Part shown: positions 22,900-36,260 of the stretch, one piece after another
Layout: the number at the start of each line of letters is the position of its first letter
Numbering within the stretch: the stretch's first letter is position 1
Source: Sipunculus nudus
Lineage: Eukaryota > Annelida > Sipuncula > Golfingiida > Sipunculidae
Assembly (NCBI GenBank): GCA_026874595.1
Contig: CM049307.1
Span: 43,096,362 to 43,160,361 of the forward strand
Length of the DNA: 64,000 bases
Direction of reading: 5' to 3'
The notes under the pieces: model-generated
Told to the model about the DNA's origin: nothing
Databases searched by the model: none
Seen by the model: the letters and a program-made list of their open reading frames with translations, nothing else
Translations under genes and position numbers: made by a program

Positions 22900-25800
22900 A
22901 AAATGCATAATAGCAGTGTGAAAGCGGTAGCAGTCTGTATTAAAATGTACTTGCACCAAAATTGTAATTTTGCGGCACATACTGTAACATATATATTTTA
23001 ACCATCTTATATGTTCCCTATTTTTTAATCAAATTTGGTTGCATATGATAGCTTACATTCATAGCTTTCATCTGATGTGTCATTTATAGATATAGCTTTA
23101 CCATTATCAAAGATATGAATACTTTTCCTCACTATATCCCCATGTAATTTGCATATTTGAGCTAACTTATATAAAACATATAGGACACAACCGATAAGAC
23201 CAGCTTTGAGATGATTTGCTTTTATGAAGTTATTTATGAAGTCAGAGATCTTTTAGTTGGAAAACTGGTCTTGTATCCAACTTAATATTTGCGGTTAGGG
23301 CGTGGTCGCAAAAAGGCGTTATTCTGCCCCCTATTATATCAGTGGACACTTATGCCATTGCCATCAAACTCTAGACAGAAACATTCACGCCTGAATATTT
23401 TCTTGTCGCATTCTCGCGCCCTAATCGAACTCTGATTGGTTAATTTTTCCAATAATTCCATGCTGCTGCTTTCCGGGCTTTCATTTTCCATACAGACTAA
23501 ACCCGGATGTCGCAGGCCAAGTGTCACATGAACACGTTCGCAAGCACGATTTCCCTGCTAGTTGTTTAAATGTATGTTTAATTCACGTCTGTGGTTATTA
23601 AAAGGACGGAGTGACAAGTAAAGACTTGAAGCAGTTTATTCTTATTTGTAAGATTTTTGTATTGGTGCCTATATAACATACGATGCCGTTCAAACTAGGC
23701 CGCTTTTTCAGCACTTTTGGCCAAATTGGCTTACATGTACGAAATATCAAGAGCCGTACTTTCAGTCTGAGAGGGTTATGTTGTTCTACTGAAATATTTC
23801 CATGTGATATTTTTTTTGTTTGTTTTGCCATATCTACTGAATTACCATATAAAATCACAGGAGCCGTAAATGTTCTGTCTACAGTTTGGACGGGTTGCAG
23901 GGGAAAAAAATACAGATACTGCATTTTGCTTTGGTTTCAGGACTAAGTGTGAAGCGGAGCTTAAAGTTTTTTATTTTGATTTACCTCTGTAATATAAGTA
24001 AATTTCGGACAGGGGATAGCTTTCTAAAAAATGACACTTACTGTGATGGAAGTTACCAGATGTTTGAACCGTTGGACAAACAGATGATTTTACATAACAT
24101 AAATAGATATCAGTTTGTACAGTATGCATATTAACTGGTCCTGTTCCAGCTTTTGTTTAAACCACTATCTAGTAAAGCAAATATTAAGATGCTAGTGATA
24201 ACTCAATTGTCATTCTAATGGTGATTACTTTTAAATGAAAGGGTATTTTGTTATATTTCTTGCAAGTGTAACTTTCATATGACTTTATTTGGCACCGTAG
24301 CCTTATTTGATTATGCACTGTAGCCTGGCTTGAAATTCGTATTATATATATTAGACTTATATTTGCTCATTGATAACAACAAATCAAAATGACGAAATGA
24401 TTTACACATTCCACTCGGTGGTACGTTCCAATCCATTTGACATGGATTAATAAAAGCAAAATAAAACTCATCAGAGTTGTTTTTCTGTCAGAAAGCGATT
24501 GTATATTTCCATGATTATGAACTAATGTTTATTACGTTGCTAGTTTCCTCATTAAACATAACATTAAATATAACTAAGAAAGTTTTGTTTGCAATGTGAA
24601 GGTTTGAAATGATCATGGGCCTATTTGTAAAAGAAGAAATGTAACAAACAATTTTTCTAGGAGGCTTTAGCACACAGCAAACATTCATTTGAATGTTGAA
24701 CTTTACAAAGTTTACCACGCTCAGCTGAACCTTTATTTGTCACAGTTATATATCGTATCTACTTAAGTGTTTAAGAGAACCTATCTATATATAAAAACTG
24801 AACATCCGAGGTCTAGTGATTACGAGCTGTGCCTTGCTATATATCACACTGATAATTGCAGTCTGTCATTCACAAAAGGAAACTAAAAAGTCTTGCGTTA
24901 TAACTTTTTGCATTGTCAATAATCTCAAATAATGATGAAATAATAGAGTAAAACTAAAACAGTTATATATGTTGGCTTTCAGAAATTAGGACCACCTATA
25001 ACTTACATACAAATACCTGTCTCATGATCAATGTTGCCATAAAAACATGGGGCTGATAGTTGCTGCCGTTCCCGTTGAATTCGGCAAATGACCTAACGTC
25101 ATGTCTATAGAAGAATTCTATATGGAATTGATAAAGAGTAATGCGGAAATGTTTCCTTTTTTTCTCAGGGGTGAGGGTATAAGAAAGGATAACGTTAGTT
25201 TCATACACCATTGATCAGAAATGATACGTAATGGAAAAAAATATGTTTCAAACTATTATGACGTTTTGCTGGATAAACATTTGGCATATAAAGTTTTATA
25301 TAGCTTTATTTATATATAAGTTTATAATCACTCTGTGGTCTGTGTCATTTAAATGAAAATAGTATATACGTCATCCGACATAAAAATCCATATTTTCATT
25401 TAATGCTACTTCTTTCATACTGTTTCCAGGCATTTTTATTACCTACACAGGTATACTTTTTCAGACATGGTGAAAATTTGTCACCAAAATGGTATCGGTG
25501 ATCCAAATTTTGGGGTCTGGCTGAAAATTAATATTGTCGGAACGCTTGAGGATGGGGTATCCCATGGGAGAGAACGTGAAACAATGTGAGGATACCGTAG
25601 AAATGTGAACATTTCCGCCCATATAAAATACTCAATTCAGCGTGGTTTTTCCTTCAACTATGCTGATTTGTGACATTTAATTAAATAACGTAAAGATAAA
25701 AGAACATTTGTGCGTACAGTTGAAAAAAAGTCTGATCAATGTTTAAAAAAGGTATTTTATTATAATTATATAATCGCTGTTGTGAACTGTCACATCCCAA

Positions 25801-28360
25801 AAGGAATAGACTTTCCAGGTTCTTTTGAACAGAGGAAGCTCACACATGCACTCAAAAAATGAGAAAGACGTGTGATACAAACAAATATCAAATTCAAAGT
25901 TACAGTTCTCTGGAGTGGCGTTCCACACATGAGATATGAAGGTCCTTAGAGTCCATGTGATTACACAAATTCACTGAATTCTGATAAATCCTGACACTCG
26001 TCGTGAGCACAAATCACAGAAAGTTAGTCTGGAAACACGGTTGCTTGTCACATGGTCTTCGCGCACGTGACTTAGGTATGCACTGTTTGAATCTAGGCCA
26101 GATAGGCTCACAGCCTTCTCTGTAACATCACTCAGACAATGACTGTCACGGCAGTATTATCTTGGATTAATCCAGCACTCTGTACCCAATTATGCAAATG
26201 CGCACGACAATATTCGGTACCATTCAGATAGATCAGCTAATCAATAGCCTTGATCTGTTTGCTTGGTTTCACCACGGCAGCAAGCGCATCGACTGTTAAC
26301 AAGTCCTTCGGTAATCATAACTCTCAAATCTGTTAGAGAGATGTATGTTGGTCGCCCGCAGACTCTGATGTTCTATACCACGGGAAAACCTCCCTCAGCT
26401 GACCAGACTATCTTTGACCTTCCTCTGGACCAATATATCGTCAGAATACACCATCTAGCGCGCTGATCTAGGAGATTGTGTCCTGTTTCTAGTGTCTCCG
26501 GCTTATATATGCCTGCTTATGCCAAACATACCGACCGCCTTCGGCCTATCGCCTCACAATAATTATATTATGTGGCCTGTCATCAATTGCATGAATACTA
26601 AAGTGGACACGCATCCAGAGATGTGTTGCCTTTGAAGTCTACAGTAAACTACAGGAACCGTCTAGACTGAATCAATTCTCACTGAATTATAGCTGTACTA
26701 AAACAAACTTAAAAAAAACACGTTGGTTCTCCAAACCTAAGTTAATAGCTAACATAGATACATGATATTGCATATTGATGTTCAATAAATTATAGAAACA
26801 ATCCTCTGGTTATACTATCCTTACTTGAATGTGCAATAAAATAACTACGTCACAGTTCTCTTGTGATATGAACTTAAGTAAAATAACATACTTTATGGCT
26901 ATCCAGTGTGAATTGCAAAGCACAATTTAGTCTGACGGGTAATTATAATTTACAATTAAAATGTTAAGCGCGCTCGTCAAGAATAAGGGATATCATAAAC
27001 GCTGAATAATAATAATAATAAAAGTAAAATATGAAGTTGTTGAGGAAATATTTAAGGTTCTCAACCGTGTAACAGGCCCTGTTAGTTCCTGGGCCCTAAA
27101 ACCAGTCCTAGATAATTAAATTAGATTTATAAAATGATAAAATCCTCTGGAAATATTGAAAACTTCAAAGAATGTTTAAAATATTATATCTAATTGTTAA
27201 CATATATTATCCGGAAATTCTCCGTGAGTTTTCCAGCTCTCTTGGCTTTCTCTGATTGTTAGGTTGTGTCAACAACATACCGCGCAAGGAGGTGACTGCA
27301 CGAACAGAACTACATACATACCACACACCATGTAGGTGCCAACCTGAAAAAAAAACCCAGCATCGCCAGAGAATACGTCGAGCTAATACACGCGACCTAG
27401 CAGTGTGCTGAGCCTATGCGATATACTAGTATTTAATACTACTTAAATCCGACAAAATTTTGCACTGCATCTTTCTTTTGGTTTCTTGTTTCCAAAATTA
27501 TCGAAACATTCCATTTTTATCTCAATTCAATAGAACCCTCAAGATAAAATCTTCAATATTAGAATTTCAAATCCTCATGACTTCCGGGAATACTTGTATA
27601 GGACCGTGACTCTGTATGATCCATTGGAATGGAGGGAATCAATTTTTAAACCGAACATGAAGAAAAATTTAATTTTAAATAGACATTAATCCACAAATAT
27701 TTAATATTGCTGTTAAATTAAATATCGATAACTCTTTAAAAAAATAATGTCTGATCCAATTAAACCAAACATGACTAAGTTCAAAGAAAATACCAAGTTC
27801 TATAAGCTATGCTAAATTAGTCATTATGATAACTCATACTCCGTGGAATCAATACGATTTTCTTATATTCTGAAAACCTCATGTGTACAGAAAAATGTGA
27901 AAGATTATGGAGACCAATATTGAGGATGGAGCATATAAATTCGTAAAGACACGGACATCCCTATTCGTTTTTTTTTTCATTTACACCGATGGCTGTTCTA
28001 TTCGTCCCTCGTCCTTGAAATAGATTCGACCTCAACATTGACTGATTTTTTTTTCACAAGATCGAGTGACAGTAAAGCCTGAATAGACCTTCATATGCAT
28101 GTTTCAGTCCGCCCCTGAATAAAAGGAGGTCTTCCAAATGTGATAGATTTACGATTACCGTTGATTTTCTTTTTGAACATTATTTAAATCAATTGGTGCA
28201 CGTGTCAAATAATTTAAGATATTTTTAATTATTTGTCCGCCCTTCCCTCCAGGGAAGACATTTGTTTTCAGTGCTATCGCCTGTCGACTGTAGGAAATTT
28301 TGTGAACGCGATAATTTTTGAAGGGCTGCATATTTTCATACAAAATGTTAACACTCATTG
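22900..28360. other. Intergenic DNA with no gene I can name
   Basis: AT-rich and mostly unique. A CpG-richer patch at about 23280-23780 contains two short divergent ORFs (minus from 23527, plus from 23683); the plus one begins MPFKLGRFFSTFGQIGLHVR, which resembles a mitochondrial presequence but has no partner exon that I can find. A (TAA)n stretch lies at about 27007-27021. Otherwise nothing is seen. Confidence 0.5.
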
Positions 28361-28369
28361 TTCATCAAA

Positions 28370-28830
28370 GAAATCCTGTTTGAAACCCTGTGACCTTGAC
28401 CTTTATCTTTAAGGTAAAATCTGCCTAAATGTAAAATTTTTGTTAACCTCATAACTTTAGAAGTTTTTATCATTTTGTTCTCAAATTTATTTCACCAATT
28501 GTCCCTTCCCGGTGACCTTGACCAGAACCTTCAAGGTCAAATCGGCCGAAAAATAGTTATTGTCTTGTGAACGCAATAACTTTTAAAAGCTGCATATTTT
28601 CCTCAAAAATTTTGAACACTCATTGTTCTTACCAAAATCTCAGAGAAGTTCGAAATCCTGTGTCCTTGACCTTCATCTCCAAGGTCAAGATGTTAAAATG
28701 TAAAATGTTTGTGAACCCAATAATTTTTTAAGTATTTCACATTTTGTCCTCAATTTTGACACACCAGTTCTATCTGCCAAAATCTCATCGGAGTTCGAGA
28801 AGTGGTGACCTTGACCTGCTGAAATCTAGA
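28370..28830. repeat. Tandem repeat with TGACCTTGACC motif, about 130-150-bp unit
   Basis: About four units, each with GTGACCTTGACCTT, AAGGTCAA and a following 'AATGTAAAATTTTTGTGAACC..AATAACTTTT' segment. The motif pairs resemble nuclear-receptor half-sites but are part of the repeat. Confidence 0.8.
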
Positions 28831-29159
28831 ATCATTGTTTTGAGATAGTGCATATTTTACCCCCAATGTTTTGGGAGGAAGACATATATCTTGATTTTTC
28901 TTTTGCGCTGCAAAAACAAAGCCATTCTAGCTTTATACGTCTTTGATCGATATATTGCGCGACCCTCTCCAGCGGCAGTTGTATGTTATATCCATAAACC
29001 TGATTTTATGGATAACATTTCTCTCAATAGTGATTTGGTTAGTTATTCCTGAACCCGAATCGTAAAACGGAGTATAGTTTATTAATGGATATTGAATTGG
29101 ATAACATTTGAAATTTGAACTTAACGAAGGGAAAACTATTATGTAATGAAGAACAATTT

Positions 29160-29540
29160 CAATAACAAGAGGTGCCGGTTTTTTTATTCATTTATTCAAT
29201 AACTATGCATATGCCATTTAACCAAACGGCCTATATTACAAGTCTGCTATAAAAGTGCTCTGATTTTAAATTAAGTTTCATCCTTAGATCTATACATTCT
29301 GATATAAAGGCAGAGTTAAGAAAGGATGGAAGTAATATATATATTAATACTGAAGGGTGTGCTATAAAGGTAACAGTGAAAGCACTCCATGGTTTATAAC
29401 TGCAACCAACATAACTGTATAAGCCTTTATGCACTATCGTCGATAAGGTAAAGATACTCCTCTAGGCGTGCCAAGACATTTCGAATTCGGTGTTGTAATA
29501 TCGAGTCTATATTTATTGAGTGTGTATTCTAGTCCTTTAT
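29160..29540 (-). pseudogene. Truncated 3' end of a cGAS-like (Mab-21) gene
   Basis: This stretch aligns with 29770-30240, the 3' flank and last codons of the intact gene next to it. Shared words include AAGGCAGA.TTCAGAAAGGATGGAA, GTGCCAAGACATTTCG and TTGAGTGTGTATTCTAGTCCTTT. The similarity stops at about 29540, so only the last few dozen codons and the 3' UTR remain. It marks the downstream edge of the duplicated cluster. Confidence 0.75.
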
Positions 29541-30148
29541 CCTATAGTAAATACAGACTGTGTCTGACAATAAAGGGACCTCACTCGTAACTAAGAATAC
29601 GTGATGCTGTGAAAAATACTGACATTCCCTTTTAACAAATGGTAAGAAATAATACGTTATATTTATATCAGACATAATAATGCCTACTGAACGTTTCCAT
29701 GTTAAAGCTCTTACAAAATGTAATTTTGCAAAAACATTGAACCTGAATTTTGGAACAAGGGACAATTTACTGACTGACAATGAGTATTTAATTTGATAAC
29801 ATTTGAAACTTAAATCATAAAGAAGGAAATGATTTGTACGAGTCTGTTATATAATTGCTGTCACTTCAAATCAAGTTTCATCTATTAAACTATACATTCA
29901 AATGTAAAGGCAGAATTCAGAAAGGATGGAAGGAATATACATATATGCAGAAAGGGACACCAAAAAGGTGACAGAAACAGTCAAAGCAACGATAAAATAC
30001 TAACATTATTGTATAAGGAGACATCGTGATCATATGGTGGCAGTTTATACGGTGGATTTAAAAAAATATAATCCTGAATAACAATTAAGATAATACTAAT
30101 AGAAGAAAAAGCCGTCTGTTCAATAAGCAATACAGCCGTCATCATCGA

Positions 30149-31711
30149 TTAGGTAACGTGACTCTTCTGAGCGTGCCAAGACATTTCGGTATTATGATAT
30201 CGAGTCCATATTGTATTGAGTGCGCATTCTAATCCTTTAGCAAGGACCTTCAATAAGTCTGTAAATGACACTACTCTACCTTGCAGAACTGGTCGGACTG
30301 CGGTGTGGAAAGTATCCACCTCACCGGGAGGGAAAAGTTTATTTTGTTGGGGAAATAGAAGAGAAGCTAAAGGGAGCGCTTCGCATGTGGCATCATAAAT
30401 ACATTTCTTCGCAATATCTTCGTTAGGTAGTCCCTCTTGATCTTTTCTGCAAGCTTTCGCAAGGGTTTTACATATTTTGTCTATGAAGACTCGGAGTACG
30501 AGGCAGGCGTTACTTTCCACAAAAGGCATGATCATGTCAGGTATGGTTGCTTTCAATCCCTTGGGAAGAAGATTCATCGCTGGTGATGGTCTCAGTGTTA
30601 GACTTTTTCTGAACTTCCTCAGAAAATTAACTTCTTCTCTCAGATGGCCTCTCTCTGTGTATTTCAGTAAGTTATTTTCAGGGATGAAGTACATTGGTAA
30701 GATCTCTTCTGAAAGACACTTCAGCAGATCATCAAGTAGGTTCAGCATACACTCACCAAGATTCCCCTTCCTCCACATGTCTGTCTTGTTCTCGCATGAC
30801 CAGAAAAGGACAGTCTTACTGTGATAGGTTGTCACTGCAAGTTCTCTTTTCCCTTTTATTTCCTTCAGAACGTCATAAATGATGAGCTTTATCAATGAAA
30901 AACATTTTCTCTGCAGTATCGACATGGCTGTTGTCAACTTCGCCTCTGCCAGGGAGAACGAAAGTCGCCAGTGTAGATCAGGATCGCCATCTGGTGGACT
31001 TTTTGGAACGACATGAAATCCTCCTTCTTTAATTTCAGACAGTGTCTTCTGATCCGGCCAACCCCTTTTTCTTCTGAAGAATAAATTCGCTGATTCTGGC
31101 CAACCCTCGGCTTCTGCCGCTGGAACGCAATCAAGACTCAGTGGAAAGAACTGAATCTGTAAAGGATTCACTAGCCCCTCGATTTCCTGTACATCTCGAT
31201 CTTGGGCAGCAAGAGTCAATATCACCTGATGAACAAGCAGGGAAACCTTCTTTTCTTTTCTTAATACGTGTCCGGGTAAAAGAAACTGAAGGTCCGTTCC
31301 TATATGATCCTTTGCTTTTTCTGGAGACAGAACTCTCTTTACTCCACCGTCTGGAAACTGTTTTTCTGTGACCCAAAGGGTGAACATACTGGACATAAAC
31401 CCTCCTTCGATAATAATATAACCAGGGTATCCTTCAGCTGGTTTCATAAGTTTTTCAGTATTGTACTTTGAGAAAACTGTCTTGACCTGTCGGAACAAAA
31501 GATCAATGTCAACCGACTCCATGCGATGACTACAGACGACGCTGCCATCTACGAAGCTTCCAGTTATAACCTGTGTTGTTCCGGCATCCTGTGGTTTCTG
31601 CAAGGCCTGGTTAAGCTCTAGAACTCCCGGTATTAGCTGGCCATAATTTTCATGATCAGGATACCACGAATCTAACCTTTCCTTCAGAGACGCAGAGTCA
31701 CAGGCTGCCAT
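30149..31711 (-). CDS. cGAS-like receptor, Mab-21 nucleotidyltransferase domain protein, intact
   Basis: A single 520-residue coding exon. The nucleotidyltransferase motif is complete: G51-S52 of GSFVDGS, then D68 and D70 in SVDIDLLF, and a third acidic residue D194 in LSLDCVPA. The Mab-21 C-terminal half follows with GWPES (202-206), GWPDQ, GFHVVPKSPP, HWRLSFSLAEAKL, KCFSLIKLIIYD, KTVLFWSCENKTDMW and the helical MYFIPENNLL region. No zinc-ribbon like that of vertebrate cGAS is visible. Family knowledge: such proteins in molluscs include cGLRs that sense nucleic acid and make cyclic dinucleotides for STING; others are untested. The start at 31711 (MAACDSASLKERL) matches the start of the sister copy. 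A 5' noncoding exon lies about 390 bp upstream. The ligand is unknown. Confidence 0.88.
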   Translation of the reverse strand: MAACDSASLKERLDSWYPDHENYGQLIPGVLELNQALQKPQDAGTTQVITGSFVDGSVVCSHRMESVDIDLLFRQVKTVFSKYNTEKLMKPAEGYPGYIIIEGGFMSSMFTLWVTEKQFPDGGVKRVLSPEKAKDHIGTDLQFLLPGHVLRKEKKVSLLVHQVILTLAAQDRDVQEIEGLVNPLQIQFFPLSLDCVPAAEAEGWPESANLFFRRKRGWPDQKTLSEIKEGGFHVVPKSPPDGDPDLHWRLSFSLAEAKLTTAMSILQRKCFSLIKLIIYDVLKEIKGKRELAVTTYHSKTVLFWSCENKTDMWRKGNLGECMLNLLDDLLKCLSEEILPMYFIPENNLLKYTERGHLREEVNFLRKFRKSLTLRPSPAMNLLPKGLKATIPDMIMPFVESNACLVLRVFIDKICKTLAKACRKDQEGLPNEDIAKKCIYDATCEALPLASLLFPQQNKLFPPGEVDTFHTAVRPVLQGRVVSFTDLLKVLAKGLECALNTIWTRYHNTEMSWHAQKSHVT

Positions 31712-32097
31712 CCTCAGATCTACACCATAAAATAACAATTTATAGACGACGAATAGGTTTATATTAAATAGATGTATGATTGAAATAAGGTTATGATTAG
31801 AAATATAATATTTAGTGATAAGGGCTAGTTACATAACTATTTGTCCAATAGATGAAAATGGCTATAAATTTATGCAGGGTATATAGAATCCATGAACGTC
31901 TATGGATACTTATTAGTGGTGTCATCTTAGGTTCTTCATAGACTAATGTACATGCAGGCCATTAAGAAAATATAAACATCTAATGACACGTATTACAGGT
32001 ATAAACTAATGACCTACATGCAATAAAATTATTATATGATTTTGAAAGTATATCACATTTGAGCCGAAAAACGGCAGAGAAAATATTCTTTCCTTAC

Positions 32098-32230
32098 CTG
32101 CAAAGAATTCTTACAGGAAAGTAATGTTATGTGTAATGGGACGCCAACATTGACTCGTCGACTGCCTTGCCTATAAATGTGGCCTCCAAGCTAAAGTGTC
32201 CTTTGGGACTTTATGACTTCTGAACTTTGA
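32098..32230 (-). promoter_or_regulatory. Probable 5' noncoding exon and promoter of the intact cGAS-like gene
   Basis: A consensus donor (TTTGCAG|GTAAGG, exon end 32098) is conserved at the same place in the sister copy (39949), with the adjoining transcribed-looking sequence TAAGAATTC. A plausible acceptor is the TGGTGTAG just before the coding ATG. The upstream limit is approximate. Confidence 0.5.
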
Positions 32231-32649
32231 TATTTCTACGCGACACATACTTAAGATTTACACAACGAAGGATTGTTTTGAACACAACGTTTAACTTAAC
32301 CAGTGTTACATTATAAATCGCTCTAAGCCTATAGCTTTATAGCAGGTAAATAACCGTGAGCCTCAGTTAATGGAGGATATGTTCCAAGGTGATCTGATTA
32401 GGCGATAAAAAATAAAAGCGTTTCTATAGCATGCGTGACGCATGCCGTTTATATTAATAGAAAAACCCACGGATACAACCACGGTCCATGAGTCCTTCAG
32501 ATTATAAAGAACCTTCTTGTCCCGATAACACGGCATTGTTTCAAGAGTTGGGACTTAGGAGTGTATCCTTAAATAAATAGTGTAATAAGTAAATAAAAGA
32601 TTCGTTAAACTTAAACCAGTGCCTGTTTTAGTACTGCATGAATAAATGA

Positions 32650-35600
32650 GTAGGCATTAAACTTGGCCGGATGTGTAACTACTTCGGGCCATTATTGCAG
32701 TCATATATAGCCAAGATAGGAACGTTTCTGTGTCTATATATATTTTCTGTGGAATGAGATTACATACCAGAGACGAGGAAGAATATCATTTGGAGACAGT
32801 CAAATTCAACCAAACGAATATGTCCATAGACATATAAACAACCTTGATCTGTTCATCTGAAGATTAGACCAACCAACTAAAACGAGCCAATATAAGGAAA
32901 AATCAAGTATGACATTAATACACAAAATACAACTATGGTTTATTTTAGGATGCCAGTCAATGTGTTCGTTCTGTTAAAGAAAAGGTGGCATTTTGAAAAA
33001 TCTACAACTACACTACAACAGTCATCGTCAGATTATGCTCCAAGCATTCATGATTTAGTTTAGAAAAAATAATCAATATATACTAAACAACTGACTGCAC
33101 ACCGGAAAGTGTGTCAGATTGTAATAAAGCAATATGATGAGTTTCTACAGTGACACACACACACAGGTCCAAATGGCAAAGTCCATTTAATATATGTTGA
33201 TAAGCAAAGAAAAAAAGCTTAAAAGCACTGATGTATGTATGTGTCCATTGCTTCAACCTGCAAATATATCCGCCTAAGTTGGGCTCATTAAATAAAGTTC
33301 AACAGCCCCTTGTTCCAAATATATTTTATAGAAAATCCATAATAACATGCAACAAACTGATGCAAACACATGATAACATTCTAACAGACGCATGAAATGT
33401 GGAGACGGCAAATCTGTTTATAACAAATACATGAATCTGTTAGCTCCAGTAAATATACTTAGGTTTATTCGTTTGGGTTTATTTTGTATATACTTATCAG
33501 ACAGGTCTTCAAATACAAATACTCCTTATATATAGTCATGAGTCATAGTCATAATCATTTCAATGATTAATTATATAAAGCCGTGAAACGCATTTTTTAG
33601 ATGATACGGTTAACTTTTGTTATCAACATTTTATCTGCTACAATAATTACAACTATTTGGAATTAATAATTAGAAAATAGTATCATTTGTGCTAGTGCCA
33701 GTGAGCACTTTTGTTATAATTGTGTCTCAATGACTGTTCTAGGAAAACCAAACATGCATGGATAGCCAAAGATATAGTTTTGGACAGTTTGGTCCCTGGC
33801 ACATATCAAATCCTTGTCTTTTGAAGCATGTGGGTCGATGCTTTTGTAAAAGCAATAGGCTAGTCAGCTAAAGGGTAGAATAACGTTTCAGGTAGTTTTA
33901 TCTGGGCCACAACGTGGCCAAAGTTAGACCTTATCTCACTATGGGCTACGTGTTAACTATAAAACCTGATTGTCTTACATTGCTAATATGAGTTTTAGAC
34001 CAGCTGCAGCTTGTTTCCCGGAATTTTGCATACACCCCAGACATCAAAATTACAAGTGTGCATATAAAAGAACGAGTACATTGCATAGTGTGGTAGAATC
34101 TTAACTAGATAAACTTATTTGCAAAGTCAAGTATTTATTATGTACACTGAATACGAGTAAATTGCCTTTCTGTATGAATACATCAAAGGACACTCAATAT
34201 TATGTATTCCAATAAATTTGAATAAGAATAATGAAAATGAATACCTCATGTGTGTTTCGTGCAAGGCATATTTTAATTTGTTGTTCATGTTTCTCTGTTC
34301 ATTAAGAATAATCAAAATATTTGAAATGAGCCTAGAATACGCAAATAGAATAATAAATCACTCGGGCCAAAAGCTGATGTATCTAAGAATGTTTATTATA
34401 TAAATCGGTTATGCAGCTGCATTTGAGTTTGGACCTATTCTTAGCAAATAATTCCAATGTTATAATGAACCCTTCCAATGAATTATTCAGGACAATAATA
34501 TTAATCCCCATAGTTAAGATTCATTAAGTAATGTTGATGTGAATACACATAAATTATTTAAAGTACCATAACTGTATGTGTATTTCTTATTACACGTCTT
34601 GATGATAACCGTTGTTTTCCGTTCTTGTAAAGCATTTACGTCTTCTGTTTTATATTGGAGATTACTAGGTGTAACAGTTAAATCCTAAATATTTTAAAGG
34701 TTATAAATTCTGGTTGTTTTGGAATTCAATGTACCGAACATTTCGTGATTGGAAACCACCAGTTCTGTCTTCGAATATTTACCTTCATACCAAAGATATT
34801 AACCCTACTAACTTTTACCATATTATTTGTAAGCACAGCCTCAACCCCAGTAGCTCGAGTTGGCTGCTTTACTCCATGGTATTTTTTTACGAAAGCCTTA
34901 AGGTGGATTACACAAGGCCAATCTTTGATTCAATCACCTCGTCAATATAAATTTATCGTATAAACAAAATCAAATGGCAATGCCAATTCACAAAAGAAGG
35001 TGCTGTTATCTGTATATAAACTTTTAACCTATTTATTAACCGTCACCGGATCTTCTCTTATTTAATTCTTTTGCGTATGCCACGGTTTCGTGCATTATGA
35101 CAGCGAGTCAATATGTCATTAATGGTGCACTCAAAATAATGTTGTTACAAGAATCTTTTACGGTATCTTCTAAGGACACATTTTTACCTTGTAGAAGAAG
35201 ATGGATATTCGGATTGGAAGATATCTTCTCCACTGTGGAAAAGTTCCTCCTGGTTAGAAAATGAAGGGATAACTTCAGATATTGCATCCTAAATACAATT
35301 CTTCGCCATCTTTTTGTTAAGCCTTGGTCTCCACTGGACGCATGAGTTTTTAGATCGTACGCTCCCTACAAATTTTGGGTACTGTGGAGGCCTTGGACGT
35401 CGCAAAATCGAGTCAGCCCATCTTGGTCCTTAATGCATGCCTTGGCTATGTATATCCCGATTTCACTGAATAATTTCCTTAGCACGCGACACTTATATTC
35501 TTAGTTTTTCCGGCCTAGGTATGGCAGTGATTATAAGAGGTGTTTCAAATCATGCGGCAAAAAGTCCAGTGGGGTTGAAGTATCAAGGGCTAGAATCTAC

Positions 35601-36260
35601 CTGAATAGCTTCGGAAGACCGACTTCCTCTCTCAAATTTTCCTTGTGCCCGTTTCTCAGCAGATTAATTTCATGGATGAAGTACATCTCTTCTGAAAGAC
35701 ACTTCAGCAGATCATCCAACAGGCTCAGCATACCCGGACTCCCCTCCTCCACATGCCTGTCTTGTTCTCGCATGAACAGAAAAGGATGGTCTAACTCTGG
35801 TAGGTAGCAACTGCCAACATTTAATTTTTTTCTTTTAAATTATTGAGTACCTCGCGAGCTCCGGCCAGCCTCCTGCTCCTGCAGCGGAACAGGGTTAAGG
35901 GCAGTGAAAGATACTTATTGTCTGAAGGTCAGCTAGAGTTACAGAAACTTTGAGAACTAATTGAGACACTTTTCCATCCTTGTACCCTGGTAACACAAAC
36001 GGTTCCTAATCGGTATACATATGATCCTTTGCTTTCTCTTGTGACAAAACGGTTCTGCTCACGCCCTTTGCCAAGTCGTTTTTCTTCCGGAGAAGGAACT
36101 TATTTGATATATACTGGTTTCCGGATACATCAGTTACAACATACCCTAAGGCAGTTTGCAAGCCATATAATACAAACAACCATCAGGAAAGGTCACCCAG
36201 ACGATAAAGCACATTATCAGGCCCCACGAAAACAACCTTAGGATCGTGAAGGAAACCGTG
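32650..36260. repeat. Segmental duplication, unit 1 upstream flank
   Basis: Aligns in the same order and orientation with 59200-63440. Shared landmarks: GGATGCCAGTC (32950/59500), GTGCTAGTGC.AGTGA (33690/60010), GAGCCTAGA.TACG (34326/60686), TGCAGCTGCATTT (34411/60777), TTTACGGTATCTTC (35157/61571). Apart from the pseudogene at its end it holds no gene; it includes diverged AT-rich DNA and some short ORFs without support. Confidence 0.85.
35160..36165 (-). pseudogene. Decayed cGAS-like (Mab-21) gene copy
   Basis: Read on the minus strand it follows the intact gene in collinear order. It runs from the PAEGYPGY-like region (about 36160) through the AKDHI/LLPG region, loses roughly 200 bp including the HVVPKSPP segment, then continues through CENKTDMW-like, LLKCLSE-like and C-terminal KKCIYDATCE-like blocks (about 35300). 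There are many frameshifts and stops, and a foreign insertion at about 35325-35415. The GSFVDGS/DID catalytic region is gone. An equivalent pseudogene lies at 61.6-63.35 kb. Confidence 0.8.

Noticed and set aside
30477-31371. Several plus-strand ORFs opposite the cGAS-like gene
   Set aside because: They are antisense shadows of the 520-residue frame and have no family features of their own.
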